From the NCBI GenBank assembly GCA_004020545.1, contig SAQE01000013.1, positions 1 to 64,000 on the forward strand: a DNA stretch of 64,000 nucleotides. Direction: 5' to 3'. Each line of letters begins with the position of its first letter. Within the stretch, counting starts at the first letter, position 1. The notes beneath the pieces are model-generated. The model was not told the origin of the DNA. It did not search any database and saw only the letters and a list, made by a program, of their open reading frames with translations. Below are positions 34,047 through 44,088 of this stretch, one piece after another. The position numbers and the translations under genes are program-made. Source of the DNA: Mesorhizobium sp. Its GTDB lineage: Bacteria > Pseudomonadota > Alphaproteobacteria > Rhizobiales > Rhizobiaceae.

Positions 34047-34610
34047 ATGATGTTGCGTTTTATAGTCCTCTTTGTCGCTCTGGCACCAAGCGTAAGTGGC
34101 TGCACAAGCACTACGCCAGTTGATGTCGAACCATCGGCATCAATGCTTGTCCGAGAGGAGACCACCCTCCTGACGTTGCAAAGCCTGCGCGCTTCCGAAC
34201 GGCAGCGTTTGCGTGATTTCCTAAACAAGGCCAGTCGCGGCCGATTCGATGCCCTCCACCTCCTCATCAGCGGTTCGCCCCAGCTCAGCGCAGGGGTAGC
34301 CCATCAGGCCAGGCAGTTGGCAATCGAAGCAGACAACATTCAATTGCTCGATCAACACGACGCCGGCTCAGTGCGAATTGAGGCGATTGTCTATCACGCC
34401 CGTCCGCCGGTCTGTCCCTCATATGGTGCCTTACCCAATGAAGAATCCTTCAAACAGCCGCTTGGTTGTTCGACAGGATTTAACCTGGCCGTGATGGTCA
34501 ACGATCCGCGCGATCTGCTCGACAATCAGGCCGTCAAGTCCGGCGATGGCGATCGTGCTTCTGTACCAGTTGCCACTTACAGAACGTTCGGGACGGATAA
34601 AGGTGGCTGA
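34047..34610 (+). CDS. y4xK: Lipoprotein Y4xK (CpaD-like)
   Basis: 187 residues. A lipoprotein signal peptide is seen: MMLRFIVLFVALAPSVSGCT, with the lipobox VSGC. The rest resembles CpaD-type pilus assembly lipoproteins (ERQRLRDFLNKASRGRFDAL; then a Cys-containing stretch and FNLAVMVNDPRDLLDNQ, which is characteristic). It starts 9 bases after rhcC2. Together with the CpaC-like RhcC2 it suggests a pilus-type outer-membrane channel recruited to the T3SS. It probably assists secretin assembly. Confidence 0.88.
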   Translation: MMLRFIVLFVALAPSVSGCTSTTPVDVEPSASMLVREETTLLTLQSLRASERQRLRDFLNKASRGRFDALHLLISGSPQLSAGVAHQARQLAIEADNIQLLDQHDAGSVRIEAIVYHARPPVCPSYGALPNEESFKQPLGCSTGFNLAVMVNDPRDLLDNQAVKSGDGDRASVPVATYRTFGTDKGG

Positions 34611-34694
34611 TACCGGCCCTTATCTTGGCAGCACTCCTACCGGAGATTGAAAGCTTCCAATCTCGTCCTGATCTAAAATCAAAGGAACCGCTGG

Positions 34695-36566
34695 ATGCAA
34701 TATAGGCGCGATATCGCGGGCCTTAGGGCTGTTGCTGTACTTCCGGTCGTACTCTTTCATTTCGGAATTTCGGCGATCCCGGGTGGCTTTAGCGGGGTTG
34801 ATATCTTCTTCGTCATCTCCGGCTACCTTATCAGCGGAAGCCTCTTGGATGACCTTGAACGCGGCCAATTTTCGATCGTCAACTTCTACTGGCGCCGTGC
34901 CCGGCGCATTCTGCCGGCTCTCGTCTTTGTGATGCTTCTCACCTGCATTGCCGCATTGTTCATTCTTCTGCCATCGGATCTGCGCGAATTCGGTCTTAGC
35001 ATCATAGCTGCCTCGACCTTCTGGTCGAACGTTTTTTTCTGGAAAACGTCAAGTTACTTCTCGATCGATGCCGCGCTTCGACCACTGTTGCACACCTGGT
35101 CGCTTTCCGTAGAGGAGCAGTACTACATCTTCGCCCCAATCCTGATGTTCCTAATCTATCGCTACATCGGGAAGCGCTGGCTGACGACACTTCTTCCGAT
35201 AATTCTCTGCAGCTTCGTAATGGCGGTGATGGCGACATCGCTGGCGCCCACCGCCGGATTCTATCTGCTGCCGACCCGAATCTGGGAACTCATGTTGGGC
35301 GCCCTGCTCATGCTCAAACGCCCCCCGCCGTTGGGCAACAGATTCCTGATGGAGTCGGTGGGGTTGGCCGGATTTGGCCTTCTCGCCATCGGGTTCTTCG
35401 CGCTTTCGGAGAGCGACCCGTTCCCAGGCTACAACGCCTTGTATCCATGCATCGGAACGGCCCTTCTGATCTATGTTGGCCAAAATTCCCCCTCGACGGT
35501 CGCCAGCCGCATGCTCGAAGTCCGGCCGCTGGTCTGGATTGGGCTCATCTCGTATTCTTTGTATCTTGTTCACTGGCCGCTCAATGCGTTCGCGCATTAT
35601 CTTTCGTTCCAAAAACTCGATCCTTTGATGACCGGTGCGATGTTGGTAGCAAGCCTCGCATTGGCTGCATTCTCCTGGAAGTTTGTAGAGCAGCCGTTTC
35701 GACAGAAGAGGGCCTTCACCGCCCCGGGGCCTATCTTTGCCTTTTCAGCGCTCGCGATCGTTGTTCTTTGTGCCGGCGGAGCGGCGGGGGCGCTCGGCAA
35801 CGGCTTTCCGCAACGGTTTCCGGACTATGTCCAGCGGCGCATTTCCGTCGGGGACTGGAGGAATGGCATCTGTTTCAACGAGGGCACCAGCCGGATCGAA
35901 AGCTGGAATATGGAGGATTGCACGCGCACTCGCGGTTTTCCAACAACGGTTTTTTTGTGGGGCGACTCCTTCGCCGCGCACTATGTTTCCGGCCTGGGTG
36001 CTAACATAAATCGGTTGCAGGCGAACATCGTGAAATATACGTACGCCGGCTGCCCGCCGATACTCTCTTACTACTCTTACGCTCGTCTTGATTGTGTCCG
36101 GTTCAATCGCAAGGCCTTGGACATCATCTTGGAAGCGGACATCAAGACGGTTATCCTCAGCGGTAAATGGAGTGACTATGAGGTCAGAGGCTTCGACGGT
36201 CTTCAGCAAACAATCGATACGCTTCGTGCCCTGGGCGTGCGCGTGTTTGTCATCGGCCAGTCTCCGCAGTTCCCAACTGACGTCCGGAAAATTGCGTTCT
36301 TCGCCAAGCGCCAAAATCTGGACGATACGTCCTGGCCGATGGCGATGGACCCCGGCATCAACGAACGTGTGCGCTCATTTACCAAAGGCGCCACATTCAT
36401 CGATCCGCTGAAATTCCTGTGCAGCGCAGGACGCTGCCCCTATTCCGACAGAGGAGAGTTTATGTATTTCGACTATGGTCATTTCTCTTCAGCCGGCGCC
36501 ACACTGGCAATCTCGAAATACTGGCCGGCTTTTGGCAAAGACAATGCTCTTCCTAAGACGAAGTAG
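34695..36566 (+). CDS. Acyltransferase 3 with C-terminal SGNH domain (OafA/YrhL type)
   Basis: 623 residues. The N-terminal acyltransferase-3 domain has about ten helices and begins YRRDIAGLRAVAVLPVVLFH, with FSGVDIFFVISGYLIS, YWRRARRILPAL and HTWSLSVEEQYYIF. The second half is a SGNH hydrolase-like domain with the block I motif FLWGDSFAAHYVSGL and the C-terminal DYGHFSSAGA. Such proteins O-acetylate surface polysaccharides or Nod factors. The gene follows y4xK by 84 bases on the same strand, with AAAGGAACC upstream. Its target is unknown. Confidence 0.9.
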   Translation: MQYRRDIAGLRAVAVLPVVLFHFGISAIPGGFSGVDIFFVISGYLISGSLLDDLERGQFSIVNFYWRRARRILPALVFVMLLTCIAALFILLPSDLREFGLSIIAASTFWSNVFFWKTSSYFSIDAALRPLLHTWSLSVEEQYYIFAPILMFLIYRYIGKRWLTTLLPIILCSFVMAVMATSLAPTAGFYLLPTRIWELMLGALLMLKRPPPLGNRFLMESVGLAGFGLLAIGFFALSESDPFPGYNALYPCIGTALLIYVGQNSPSTVASRMLEVRPLVWIGLISYSLYLVHWPLNAFAHYLSFQKLDPLMTGAMLVASLALAAFSWKFVEQPFRQKRAFTAPGPIFAFSALAIVVLCAGGAAGALGNGFPQRFPDYVQRRISVGDWRNGICFNEGTSRIESWNMEDCTRTRGFPTTVFLWGDSFAAHYVSGLGANINRLQANIVKYTYAGCPPILSYYSYARLDCVRFNRKALDIILEADIKTVILSGKWSDYEVRGFDGLQQTIDTLRALGVRVFVIGQSPQFPTDVRKIAFFAKRQNLDDTSWPMAMDPGINERVRSFTKGATFIDPLKFLCSAGRCPYSDRGEFMYFDYGHFSSAGATLAISKYWPAFGKDNALPKTK

Positions 36567-37055
36567 CGGGTCAGACGGCTGACAAGCACCAGTGCGGGTC
36601 CCTGTGATTGCTCCTGCTTCGGCAGCAGCCGCGACGATGGAGCTGTTCAGGTTTAAGGCCACCCGATAGCGACCTAGGATGGGTGCTGCCACGCGGATCG
36701 GACTAAGCGTGCATTATCACGTAAATGTTGAGAGAATGAATGGCGCCGCGAAGGGCAATTCCAGCCATCCACAGCGACAGGCGTGTCGCGGTCCCGACAT
36801 AGCAGTGGCACTTACCTGACACGGCCTCACACTGCCCTCTAAACGGCCCCGAATTTGAACTGACCACCCCTGGCCGGTTCATTGGGCAGGTCAAGGGCTA
36901 GGCTGTATTACACAGGGCTCACCCCTTTCAGTCTCAAGTTGGTACGATGGGCCGTGGACGGTCGATGCAGACTTCAAGGATGGCGAAAGAAGCTCTCTAT
37001 GCGTGCGTTGTCGAGGCAAGTGCCTTTGCCAGAGATGCTCGCGGCTGGAGAGATT
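36567..37055. other. Non-coding stretch with insertion-sequence debris
   Basis: No intact gene. GAATTTGAACTGACCACCCC near 36851 resembles the end sequence of an IS21-like element. A transposase fragment lies at the right side (next entry). The rest shows nothing recognisable. Confidence 0.4.
36974..37044 (-). pseudogene. IS3-family transposase OrfB fragment
   Basis: The minus strand reads AASISGKGTCLDNARIESFF and then a stop after RHP. This matches the conserved C-terminal part of IS3-type transposases (KG-C-DNA--ESFF), where the Glu is the last catalytic residue. Only about 20 residues survive, next to the 3' end of the porin gene. It is a remnant. Confidence 0.6.
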
Positions 37056-38195
37056 TCAAAATGAGCGTTGGAAGCGGAGAATGCCGCCGACGCTGTTCGG
37101 CTTGCTCGTGCCCTTGACGGTGGTAGGGTCGGCAGGGCCGACGCCAAAGTTGCCGTAGCGGTCGTAATCGACCTCGGCTGTGACCGTGAAGCCAGGAACG
37201 ACCATATAGACGACGTTTGCAGCCAAACCAGAATTCTTGAGCTGATCACTCGAGACCTGAAAGTTGAACGAAGTTTTCTCGTCAAACTCGTAGGTGGCGC
37301 CCGCCCAGAAAGCCCACTGGCCGTTCCAGATTTTGTACGAGCCGCGCACATGATTGGCGATTGCGCCGTTTGAGTCCTCGTTGAGACTGCCATTGGAACC
37401 GTAGCCGAACAGTCCAAACAGCGACAGCTGGTTTGTGACAGCGACGTCGACACGGATCTTGCCGGCCAAAGCTTCGTAGTTGCTGTCATAAGCCGCGACG
37501 CCGGTGATCGAGCCCCAGCCTTGCGTGTATTTCAAGCCGGCGACAACGTGCGGAATATAGCTGTCGATAGTACCGGCTGAGCCCGATCCTTGTTCGAGCG
37601 AAATCACGGTCGAAATGCCGTTGCCGGCGTCGAAGTAGTACTGAGCCACGTTGGTGTCGAAGCCGGCCGACCGAACGAGCATACTATCGAGAACGTTGCC
37701 AGCGTAGCTTACAAACGTATCGAAGGCCGACCCGTCCTTGCCAACTCGCAGGCCCCCCAGCTCGACCCAGGCAGAAGCCAGTGCGAGGCCGCTGTTGAAA
37801 CCATAGTTCTGAGGACTGTCACGCGAGTTAGCGCTATTGCCAAAATTCACGTGGGTTTCGGTATAGGTCGTCAACGCGCCGAGCTCGGTCTGCTGGCCGC
37901 TCCAAGTTTTGAACGTGAAGCGTGTGTTGTTTCGCCAAGTGCCTTGGTCCTCGCCAGTTCTCACATCCGAGGTTCTTGCGCTGTCATACGATCGGACATC
38001 ACCCAGGCCGATATCATAACGGACATAGCCGCCGATGCGCAGGCAGGTCTCGGTGTTGGGAATATAGAAATACCCCGAGCCGAGGACGTCGCAGATCTTG
38101 ATGTACTCAGCCGGTTCCCGCTCGGCGCCAGCTGCTCGAACGACGGAGGCGGCGATCAGAGCAGTTAAGCCGAGAAGACGAATCTTGATGTACAT
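37056..38195 (-). CDS. Outer-membrane porin (alphaproteobacterial Porin_2 type)
   Basis: 379 residues. The start at 38195 (MYIKIRLLGLTALIA) has GGAGATCTAGAC upstream; the longer frame to 38528 is rejected. The signal peptide ends near VVRAAGAE. The mature protein opens AEYIKICDVLGSGYFYIP and CLRIGGYVRYDIGLGDV, the two-cysteine N-terminus of rhizobial porins. Alternating beta strands fill the rest, and it ends NSVGGILRFQRSF with the C-terminal Phe of outer-membrane barrels. It forms trimeric diffusion pores. It is possibly an island-specific paralogue. Isolated gene. Confidence 0.93.
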   Translation of the reverse strand: MYIKIRLLGLTALIAASVVRAAGAEREPAEYIKICDVLGSGYFYIPNTETCLRIGGYVRYDIGLGDVRSYDSARTSDVRTGEDQGTWRNNTRFTFKTWSGQQTELGALTTYTETHVNFGNSANSRDSPQNYGFNSGLALASAWVELGGLRVGKDGSAFDTFVSYAGNVLDSMLVRSAGFDTNVAQYYFDAGNGISTVISLEQGSGSAGTIDSYIPHVVAGLKYTQGWGSITGVAAYDSNYEALAGKIRVDVAVTNQLSLFGLFGYGSNGSLNEDSNGAIANHVRGSYKIWNGQWAFWAGATYEFDEKTSFNFQVSSDQLKNSGLAANVVYMVVPGFTVTAEVDYDRYGNFGVGPADPTTVKGTSKPNSVGGILRFQRSF

Positions 38196-38814
38196 GTCTA
38201 GATCTCCATGAAGGAATAAAAAGGATAGAGGCGTAAGAGCAAGCTTTACTCTAAATTTTGTGCGTGTTGTCTCCAATTTGTGGACGTAAAAGCGCTTGAC
38301 ATGGGAGGTTATCCAGCGTAAAAGCCACATGTACTTAGAATAGTGTTTTCTGCTAGGAGATTCATTATCGTTTATATGTGAAACACTCCGGTCAGACCGC
38401 TGCAGCCTCGGAATAGAGCAGCAAGCGACATGCCAACCTGAAGCGTAGATGCGGCCGACACCAAAATTGGGCCGACGCGCCTTCGTCTCGCTGGAATCAC
38501 TTTTTTTGAGGGTCACTGCGAAAAGCAATGTGCGACACGGTTCGCCATGTTCGATATGTGACAGTCTCGTTTAACAGCGACGGCTTCCCGTCTGACCGCA
38601 ACGGAGGCCGCTTCATGCGCTACCGAGAAGGATTACTGCGCGCGTGCGGTCCGCAAGGGCTGCGCCAGGAACAGAGGGCGTCCACGTCCGATGTGTCGCA
38701 TGGTGGCCGAAGCACCTTTTCGCCGCTGTAAGTTCGCCGTGCAGGTACATTGCGCGGCCGATAGCGAGAAGGGATCGCACCCTGAAACGGTTGCCTAGGG
38801 CTCGCCTCGAGTAA
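38196..38814. other. Intergenic region between porin and membrane protein
   Basis: The first 150 bases (38196-38345) are AT-rich and probably hold the porin promoter on the minus strand. From 38520 on, several short ORFs appear but none has a family match or ribosome-binding site. No gene is supported. Confidence 0.4.
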
Positions 38815-38820
38815 TTGGCG

Positions 38821-39234
38821 ATGAACAGCATTCTCGAGAACTTAGTCTCGACGGAAAGAGCAACGAAAGGAAGCCGCTTGGACGAGCACGATCCGAAGGA
38901 AGAACTGATCGAGACCATTTTCCGCAACGGCACAATCACTGCCGTGGGTATCCTGCTTGCCTTTTCGCTCGGCTTCCTCACTCATTGGGCGGCGAACCCC
39001 TTGCCATGGCAACTCTACGATCTGTTCGCCGTAGTGCCGATCCTGCTCGGCATCGCACTGCAGATGAGAGCGCTGTCCATGCTGCTCGACATGAGTTCCT
39101 TGCGCCGCCCCATCTACGAACGCGCCAATCGCATTTTCATGGTCGGCCTCATCCAGACCGCGTGTGGCGTCGGGATGGCGATCTTGGTCGATCTTTTCGG
39201 GATATCGGTAGGGGGCACGCTGCCCGGCGCTTGA
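38821..39234 (+). CDS. Hypothetical membrane protein with three helices
   Basis: 137 residues starting at MNSILENLVSTERATKG (38821); an ATG two codons earlier is also possible. An N-terminal charged segment (EHDPKEELIETIFRNG) precedes three hydrophobic helices: TAVGILLAFSLGFLTHWA, LYDLFAVVPILLGIALQM and GLIQTACGVGMAILVDLF. The layout resembles small uncharacterised inner-membrane proteins of rhizobia. No function can be assigned. Flanked by non-coding DNA on both sides. Confidence 0.65.
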   Translation: MNSILENLVSTERATKGSRLDEHDPKEELIETIFRNGTITAVGILLAFSLGFLTHWAANPLPWQLYDLFAVVPILLGIALQMRALSMLLDMSSLRRPIYERANRIFMVGLIQTACGVGMAILVDLFGISVGGTLPGA

Positions 39235-39729
39235 CGACAAGCCACACCGCCGCTCATCGCTCGAAGCGACGTCAAGCTGGGGAGCCTTGTGCACCCCCTA
39301 GCGGCGCCTTCCTTTCATCAAATGAGCGGACGTCAGCTTTAGAGCGTCTCGGTGGCTAAAGCCGGTATGGTTTTTCGGCCGGCAGGGAAGGCCGCTGGCT
39401 GGACCTGGATGGCGTCTGACCGAGGCTTGACAGGTGCGTTGCGACGTTTGGCGTCGGACATGAATTTCGCATTGCAAAGTTCTTCCGCAGACGCCTCAAG
39501 CACACTGCATCGGCGTCACGTACTCAAACGTTGAATGCGGCACCGCACCATCACCTCAGGCGGACCATGGCACGCGCGCTCGGTTGATACCGTCCTGTCC
39601 AAGCGAGACTGCGACATCGCCGCCTCCGCCTTGAAAACGCGGAGAAAGCGGGACGCACTGACTTAGGTCAGAGACAGGACGAGCGCGCAACGAAACAATG
39701 ATGGATCAGCGACGTGGGACGACAGCTCC
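39235..39729. other. Non-coding stretch before the hemN-like gene
   Basis: A 60-codon ORF (39352-39534) is present but has no recognisable family and is judged spurious. No FNR/FixK-type TTGAT-N4-ATCAA site was found; TTGATACCGTCC at 39584 matches only the left half. Confidence 0.4.
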
Positions 39730-41057
39730 TTGCACACCTCAATCCTGACAAAGTACCGGGACCCCCGGCCGCCTTGGTATACCATCTATCCGACTGTGCC
39801 AGACTTCTCTGCGGCGGTTGGTGCTGACGATTATGAGGAATGGCTGGGGGGCCTCCCGGCCGACGAATCGGTGTCGCTCTATTTCCACATTCCGTTTTGC
39901 CGATCCATGTGCTGGTATTGCGGCTTCCCTACCGCCGTCACCCGTCGCAACGGCCCGATCCTTAATTATTTGGCGTGCTGCGTCAGGAGATCAGTTTGGT
40001 GTCGGAGCAAGTTCGGCAAGGGCTGCCGGTGAGCGATGTGCATTTCGGCGGCGGAACGCCTCACCTTATCGGGCCAGCCGAGCACTTGGCGCTGATGGAA
40101 TTTCTACGCCGCCACTTCGCTTTCAGCAAAACTGCTGCGATCGCCGTGGAGATCGATCCCCGAACGTTCACACCGGAAATGGCCGAACCCTTGGCAGCTA
40201 CCGGTGTCAACCGCGCGAGCATCGGCGTGCAGAGCTTTGATCCCGATGTGCAAAAGGCGATCAATCGGATCCAGAGTAAGGTGCAGACGGCCGCTGCCGT
40301 CGAAAATCTCCGCCGGCATGGCGTTGGCCATATCAACTTCGATCTCATCTTCGGTCTCCCGAAACAGACTGTGCAGTCCTGCATCCAGACCGCGATGGCT
40401 GCGGTCGCCATGCGCCCCAACCGGTTTGCGGTGTTCGGCTACGCGCATATTCCTTCCGTGATAAAGAATCAGCGCCTAATCGAGCAGGCAGGTCTACCGG
40501 ACGGCGATGTTCGCGCCGAACAGGCTGCAGCTGTCGCCGAGACACTGGTTGGCGCCGGCTACCGGGAGATCGGGCTCGATCATTTCGCTCTGCCGGACGA
40601 CGAACTCGCGCTAGCGCAGAAGACCGGGCGCCTGCGGCGTAATTCGCTGGGATACTCGGCCGATACTTGCAAAACCGTGATCGGCTTCGGCGCGTCGGCT
40701 ATTGGCCGAGTCGGCGAGGGGTACGTTCAGAACGAAGTAACACGGGATTCTTACGCCCGGCACATCGCAAGTGGACGTCTGGCGACATCAAAGGGCCACC
40801 GGCTGACCGACGATGACCGGGTGCGCGCAGCAATCATCGAGCGACTGATGTGCGATTTGGAGGCCGACGTGCCGACCATCTGTGCCGCCCACGAAATCGA
40901 ACCAGCTCGTTTTCTCGATTCAGTTGAGCGTTTGGTGACGCTGGCTGAGGAGGGGATCGTGGACGTCGAAAACGGCTTCATCCGCGTGCGGCCGGAGCAC
41001 CGCTTTGTTGTTCGCGCCGTTGCTGCTGCATTCGATGCTTTTCTCGCGAATCGATGA
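39730..41057 (+). pseudogene. hemN: HemN-like oxygen-independent coproporphyrinogen III oxidase, one frameshift
   Basis: The first part starts at TTG 39730 (HTSILTKYRDPRPPWYTIYP) and carries the radical SAM cluster motif YFHIPFCRSMCWYCGFP (CX3CX2C). At about 39974 the frame slips. The rest, from LRQEISLVSEQVRQGLPV to 41057, is intact and includes VHFGGGTPHLIG, RASIGVQSFDPDVQKAINR and INFDLIFGLPKQT. One missing base in TTGGCGTGCTGCG would restore LAVLRQEIS. The enzyme would make protoporphyrinogen without oxygen, useful in microaerobic nodules. A null allele or a sequencing error; the C-terminal ORF alone lacks the cluster cysteines. Confidence 0.85.
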
Positions 41058-41287
41058 GTTGAGGCCACGACTCCGAAGGCATCAGACCTTGTTTGGCGCT
41101 CGTCGGCATGGGCTCTCGCAGAAGACTCCGCAAGCGCATGCAGGGGACTCCACTTGACGCCGCGTTCATCATCATCTCGCCTGGGTGCGCTCGATCGCAC
41201 AACTCGGAGCACGCTGCTCTCGGCGTGAGGCTGTGCTCTGCAAAGCACCGGTGATCCACCCTGTCCCTGGATAGCAGCTTGATGGCG

Positions 41288-42931
41288 TCATCTTGGAGGA
41301 CGAGAAAAGATTGTCGAGGTACGGGTACGAATTGCCTCGGTCGTTCGTTCAATCGAAAGCACTGTCTGCGGAGGCACCTCTCCTTCATGCAGTGACAGGA
41401 GATGCTGGCCGACTTCCTTATCTGCTGCGGTGAGTCGATGATTTAGGCGGAGAAAGTCCATCCAGGTGGGGGTGCGGAATGTCTCCGTCCAAAGTGACGG
41501 TGTTTGCAGATTTCGCTGGAGCGTCCAGTTTCGTGCACCGGCACGGCTCTGGACGTGTCGCCGCGTGCGCATGTAGCCCAGAAAGGCCTCGATATTTTCC
41601 TCCGATATCAAATACTCGACCTTGGCCACGATAGGGCCACTTCTGGGTTTCAGATCGAGAGCCACGTCCGGCGGATGAAAAACTGAACTTTCTTGATCCG
41701 TTTCTTCCCAGGGACGGACCGGCAACACGATCCCCGCTGCTGCAACCAGCAACAGAGCGCCCGCGGCGCCCTCCAATGCTGAGGTCAAGGAATAGTTTTG
41801 CGCGACAGAACCCCAGATCCAGCTGCCAGCAGCCATACCGCCTGCGCTCAAGGCGTAGTAAATGGAGAGCGTGCGGCCTACAACCCACCTTGGGCTTGCC
41901 AACTGCACCGACACGTCAATGCCCGTCCAGGTGATAAGCCAACCCGCTCCGCCGAGCGCCAGCGAAATGGCCGCCACAGGAACCGACGATGTCAGGGCAA
42001 GGGAGAGGCAACAGACTGCACAAGCCACAGAGGCGAAGGCCACCAGCCTGTTTTGAGACGTGACCTTCCTCAAGAAGCCGTTGCCCATGCCCGCGATGAA
42101 AGCACCCATGCCGAAGCCGGCCAATAAGATACCGTAGACAATTGGCCCACTCTTCAACTGATCCCGGACGACGAGAGGGAGCAACGCCAGAATGGAGATG
42201 CTTGCCAATCCGAAAAGAGCTGCTCGGGCGGTCGCTGCCCTGATCTCCAAAGACATCGCCGTAAAGCGCACTCCGTCATGAATTGCCGTCGTCATTCTCT
42301 CACGAGGGAGAGGCGAAGAGCGGACCTCCCATTTGGTGCGCCATATCGCGCTTATAGGCGCCAGATCACTCACCGCAGCCAAGGCGAAAGCGGCCAGCGG
42401 CCCAAAGACGGCCAGGATCACGCCCCCTAAGGCCGGACCAACGCTGCGCACAATGTTGTATCCGACGGACATAAGCGTCACTGCGGCCGGAATGTCGCGT
42501 TTGTGAAGGATATCGCCGACCGAAGCGTGCCAGGCCGGATCATTCAAGGCAAAGCCGCAGCCGGCCAGGAAACCTAACCCGAGAATCAGCCAAGGACTGA
42601 CAAATCCCAGACCCACAGAAATCATCAGCGTCATCGACGCCGATGCTATCAGGCAGTGTCCCGCAAACATCACCCACCGGCGGCTGAAGTTGTCGGCAAT
42701 GGCTCCGGCGAAAACTGAGAGGAAGAACACCGGCAGTGTGGATGCGGCCTGGACGAGAGCCACCATAAGGTCGGACGCTGAAATCGTTGCCATAAGCCAA
42801 CTGATGGCGACCGTTTGCACTAGCCAACCGAGGCTGGAAATCTGGGTGGCCGTCCAAATTGAGCGAAACACCTTGTTTCGAAATGGGGCGAGCGTCTTTG
42901 AAACGGGCGGTTGAGGATTTTCGCTCTGCAT
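41288..42931 (-). CDS. MFS exporter with C-terminal ABM-like domain (MFS_3/EntS type)
   Basis: 547 residues. About twelve transmembrane helices, with motifs such as SLGWLVQTVAISWLMATIS and FAGAIADNFSRRWVMFAG (the MFS loop 2-3 motif). The last 140 residues, after VRPWEETDQES, form a soluble ferredoxin-like domain (IVAKVEYLISEENIEAFLGYM...) that resembles monooxygenase-type ABM barrels. This fusion is the normal MFS_3 layout of this subfamily, related to enterobactin exporters. The substrate is unknown. It reads away from hemN, which lies 230 bases to its left. Confidence 0.86.
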   Translation of the reverse strand: MQSENPQPPVSKTLAPFRNKVFRSIWTATQISSLGWLVQTVAISWLMATISASDLMVALVQAASTLPVFFLSVFAGAIADNFSRRWVMFAGHCLIASASMTLMISVGLGFVSPWLILGLGFLAGCGFALNDPAWHASVGDILHKRDIPAAVTLMSVGYNIVRSVGPALGGVILAVFGPLAAFALAAVSDLAPISAIWRTKWEVRSSPLPRERMTTAIHDGVRFTAMSLEIRAATARAALFGLASISILALLPLVVRDQLKSGPIVYGILLAGFGMGAFIAGMGNGFLRKVTSQNRLVAFASVACAVCCLSLALTSSVPVAAISLALGGAGWLITWTGIDVSVQLASPRWVVGRTLSIYYALSAGGMAAGSWIWGSVAQNYSLTSALEGAAGALLLVAAAGIVLPVRPWEETDQESSVFHPPDVALDLKPRSGPIVAKVEYLISEENIEAFLGYMRTRRHVQSRAGARNWTLQRNLQTPSLWTETFRTPTWMDFLRLNHRLTAADKEVGQHLLSLHEGEVPPQTVLSIERTTEAIRTRTSTIFSRPPR

Positions 42932-43104
42932 GAGGTTTTGCTGGCCTTCGATGAGCGCTGCGATTTGAGCAAGTGGGTCGATACTTAGACATCGCGGAGC
43001 ACCGCACGGAACCCAGCTCTATGGAGCTTGCCGGCGACTATTTGCGTATTGAGCCATTCTCATAGTCTCATTCATGAGCAGTCCTATGCGCAAGCGTTGC
43101 TTTG

Positions 43105-44088
43105 CTAAATTCCCACGACAAGCGCGCCGCCGCTGAGACCCGCACCCGCTGCCGCCAAGAGGACTTTCTCGCCAGGCCGAAACGGCTGCGCCCGATGGGC
43201 GAGCGACAACGAGAGCGGGATCGTCGCGGCGGAAGAGTTGCCATATTCGGCGATCGTCTTGACCATCGAGTGATCTGTGATGCCGAGGTTCCTGCCGACC
43301 GCGTCGAAAATGCGAGCATTGGCCTGATGCGGCACGAAACGATCGAGGTCTTGCGGCCTCAGTCGGGCAGCAGTGAGCGCATCTCTCGAGCAGGCGGTCA
43401 TCATCTCCACGGCCTTGGCGAACACTTCGCGGCCATCGGTGATCGTCATCCGGGTCTGCTCGAGGTCGAGGCCGCCATGGAACGGATTGTTGCTTCCACC
43501 GGCAGGAATCTGGATCAGCCCGTAACGCGAGCCGTCCGAATCCACCGAAGCGCCGAGAATGCCTCGATCCGGGTCATCGCACGGACCGATCACCACCGCG
43601 CCGGCGGCATCGGCAAACAGCACGGCGCTGGCGCGCTCGGCCGGATTGATGCGGCGGCTGAGGATGTTGGCGGCAATGACAAGGCTCGCTTTGCCATGCA
43701 GGCGAATGAACCCGTCGGCGAACATCAGCGCATAGATGAAGCCGGCGCAAGCGCCGGTCAGGTCGATCGCGCCGGCGCGACCTAGTCCCAGCCGATGTGC
43801 GACCAGGGGCGCGCTTGGCGGCAGAAGATGATCGGGTGTGGAGGTAGCGAGCAACAGCAGGCCGATGTCGCCGCGGTCGATACCGGCATTGGTCAGCGCC
43901 ATGTCGCCGGCGTGCGCGGCAAGGGCCGACAGCGTGTCTTCGTCCGCTGCCCAGAAGCGCGACCGTATCCCGGTGCGCCGCTCGATCCAGCCGGGTTCAA
44001 GCCCGAGACGATCTTCGATTTCCGGATTCTCCACCTTGCGCGCGGGCGCATGATGGCCAAGCCCGAGAATGCGCGATGATCGGCTCAT
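43105..44088 (-). CDS. bioZ: BioZ, KAS III-like enzyme of biotin synthesis
   Basis: 327 residues of the FabH family. Catalytic triad: Cys in [20 protein letters not shown], His in [13 protein letters not shown], and Asn in [14 protein letters not shown]. As last gene of a bioB-F-D-A cluster it is BioZ rather than FabH. BioZ enzymes condense glutaryl-CoA with malonyl-ACP to make the pimeloyl-ACP precursor, bypassing BioC-BioH. It overlaps bioA by 4 bases. The assignment rests on the operon position plus the intact active site. Confidence 0.92.
   Translation of the reverse strand: MSRSSRILGLGHHAPARKVENPEIEDRLGLEPGWIERRTGIRSRFWAADEDTLSALAAHAGDMALTNAGIDRGDIGLLLLATSTPDHLLPPSAPLVAHRLGLGRAGAIDLTGACAGFIYALMFADGFIRLHGKASLVIAANILSRRINPAERASAVLFADAAGAVVIGPCDDPDRGILGASVDSDGSRYGLIQIPAGGSNNPFHGGLDLEQTRMTITDGREVFAKAVEMMTACSRDALTAARLRPQDLDRFVPHQANARIFDAVGRNLGITDHSMVKTIAEYGNSSAATIPLSLSLAHRAQPFRPGEKVLLAAAGAGLSGGALVVGI

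Noticed and set aside
37490-38170. Plus-strand ORFs across the porin gene
   Set aside because: They are shadows of the porin reading frame, with no families of their own.
39352-39534. 60-codon ORF upstream of hemN
   Set aside because: No family match or convincing start.
39580-39600. Possible FNR/FixK box before hemN
   Set aside because: TTGAT is present but the second half ATCAA is not.
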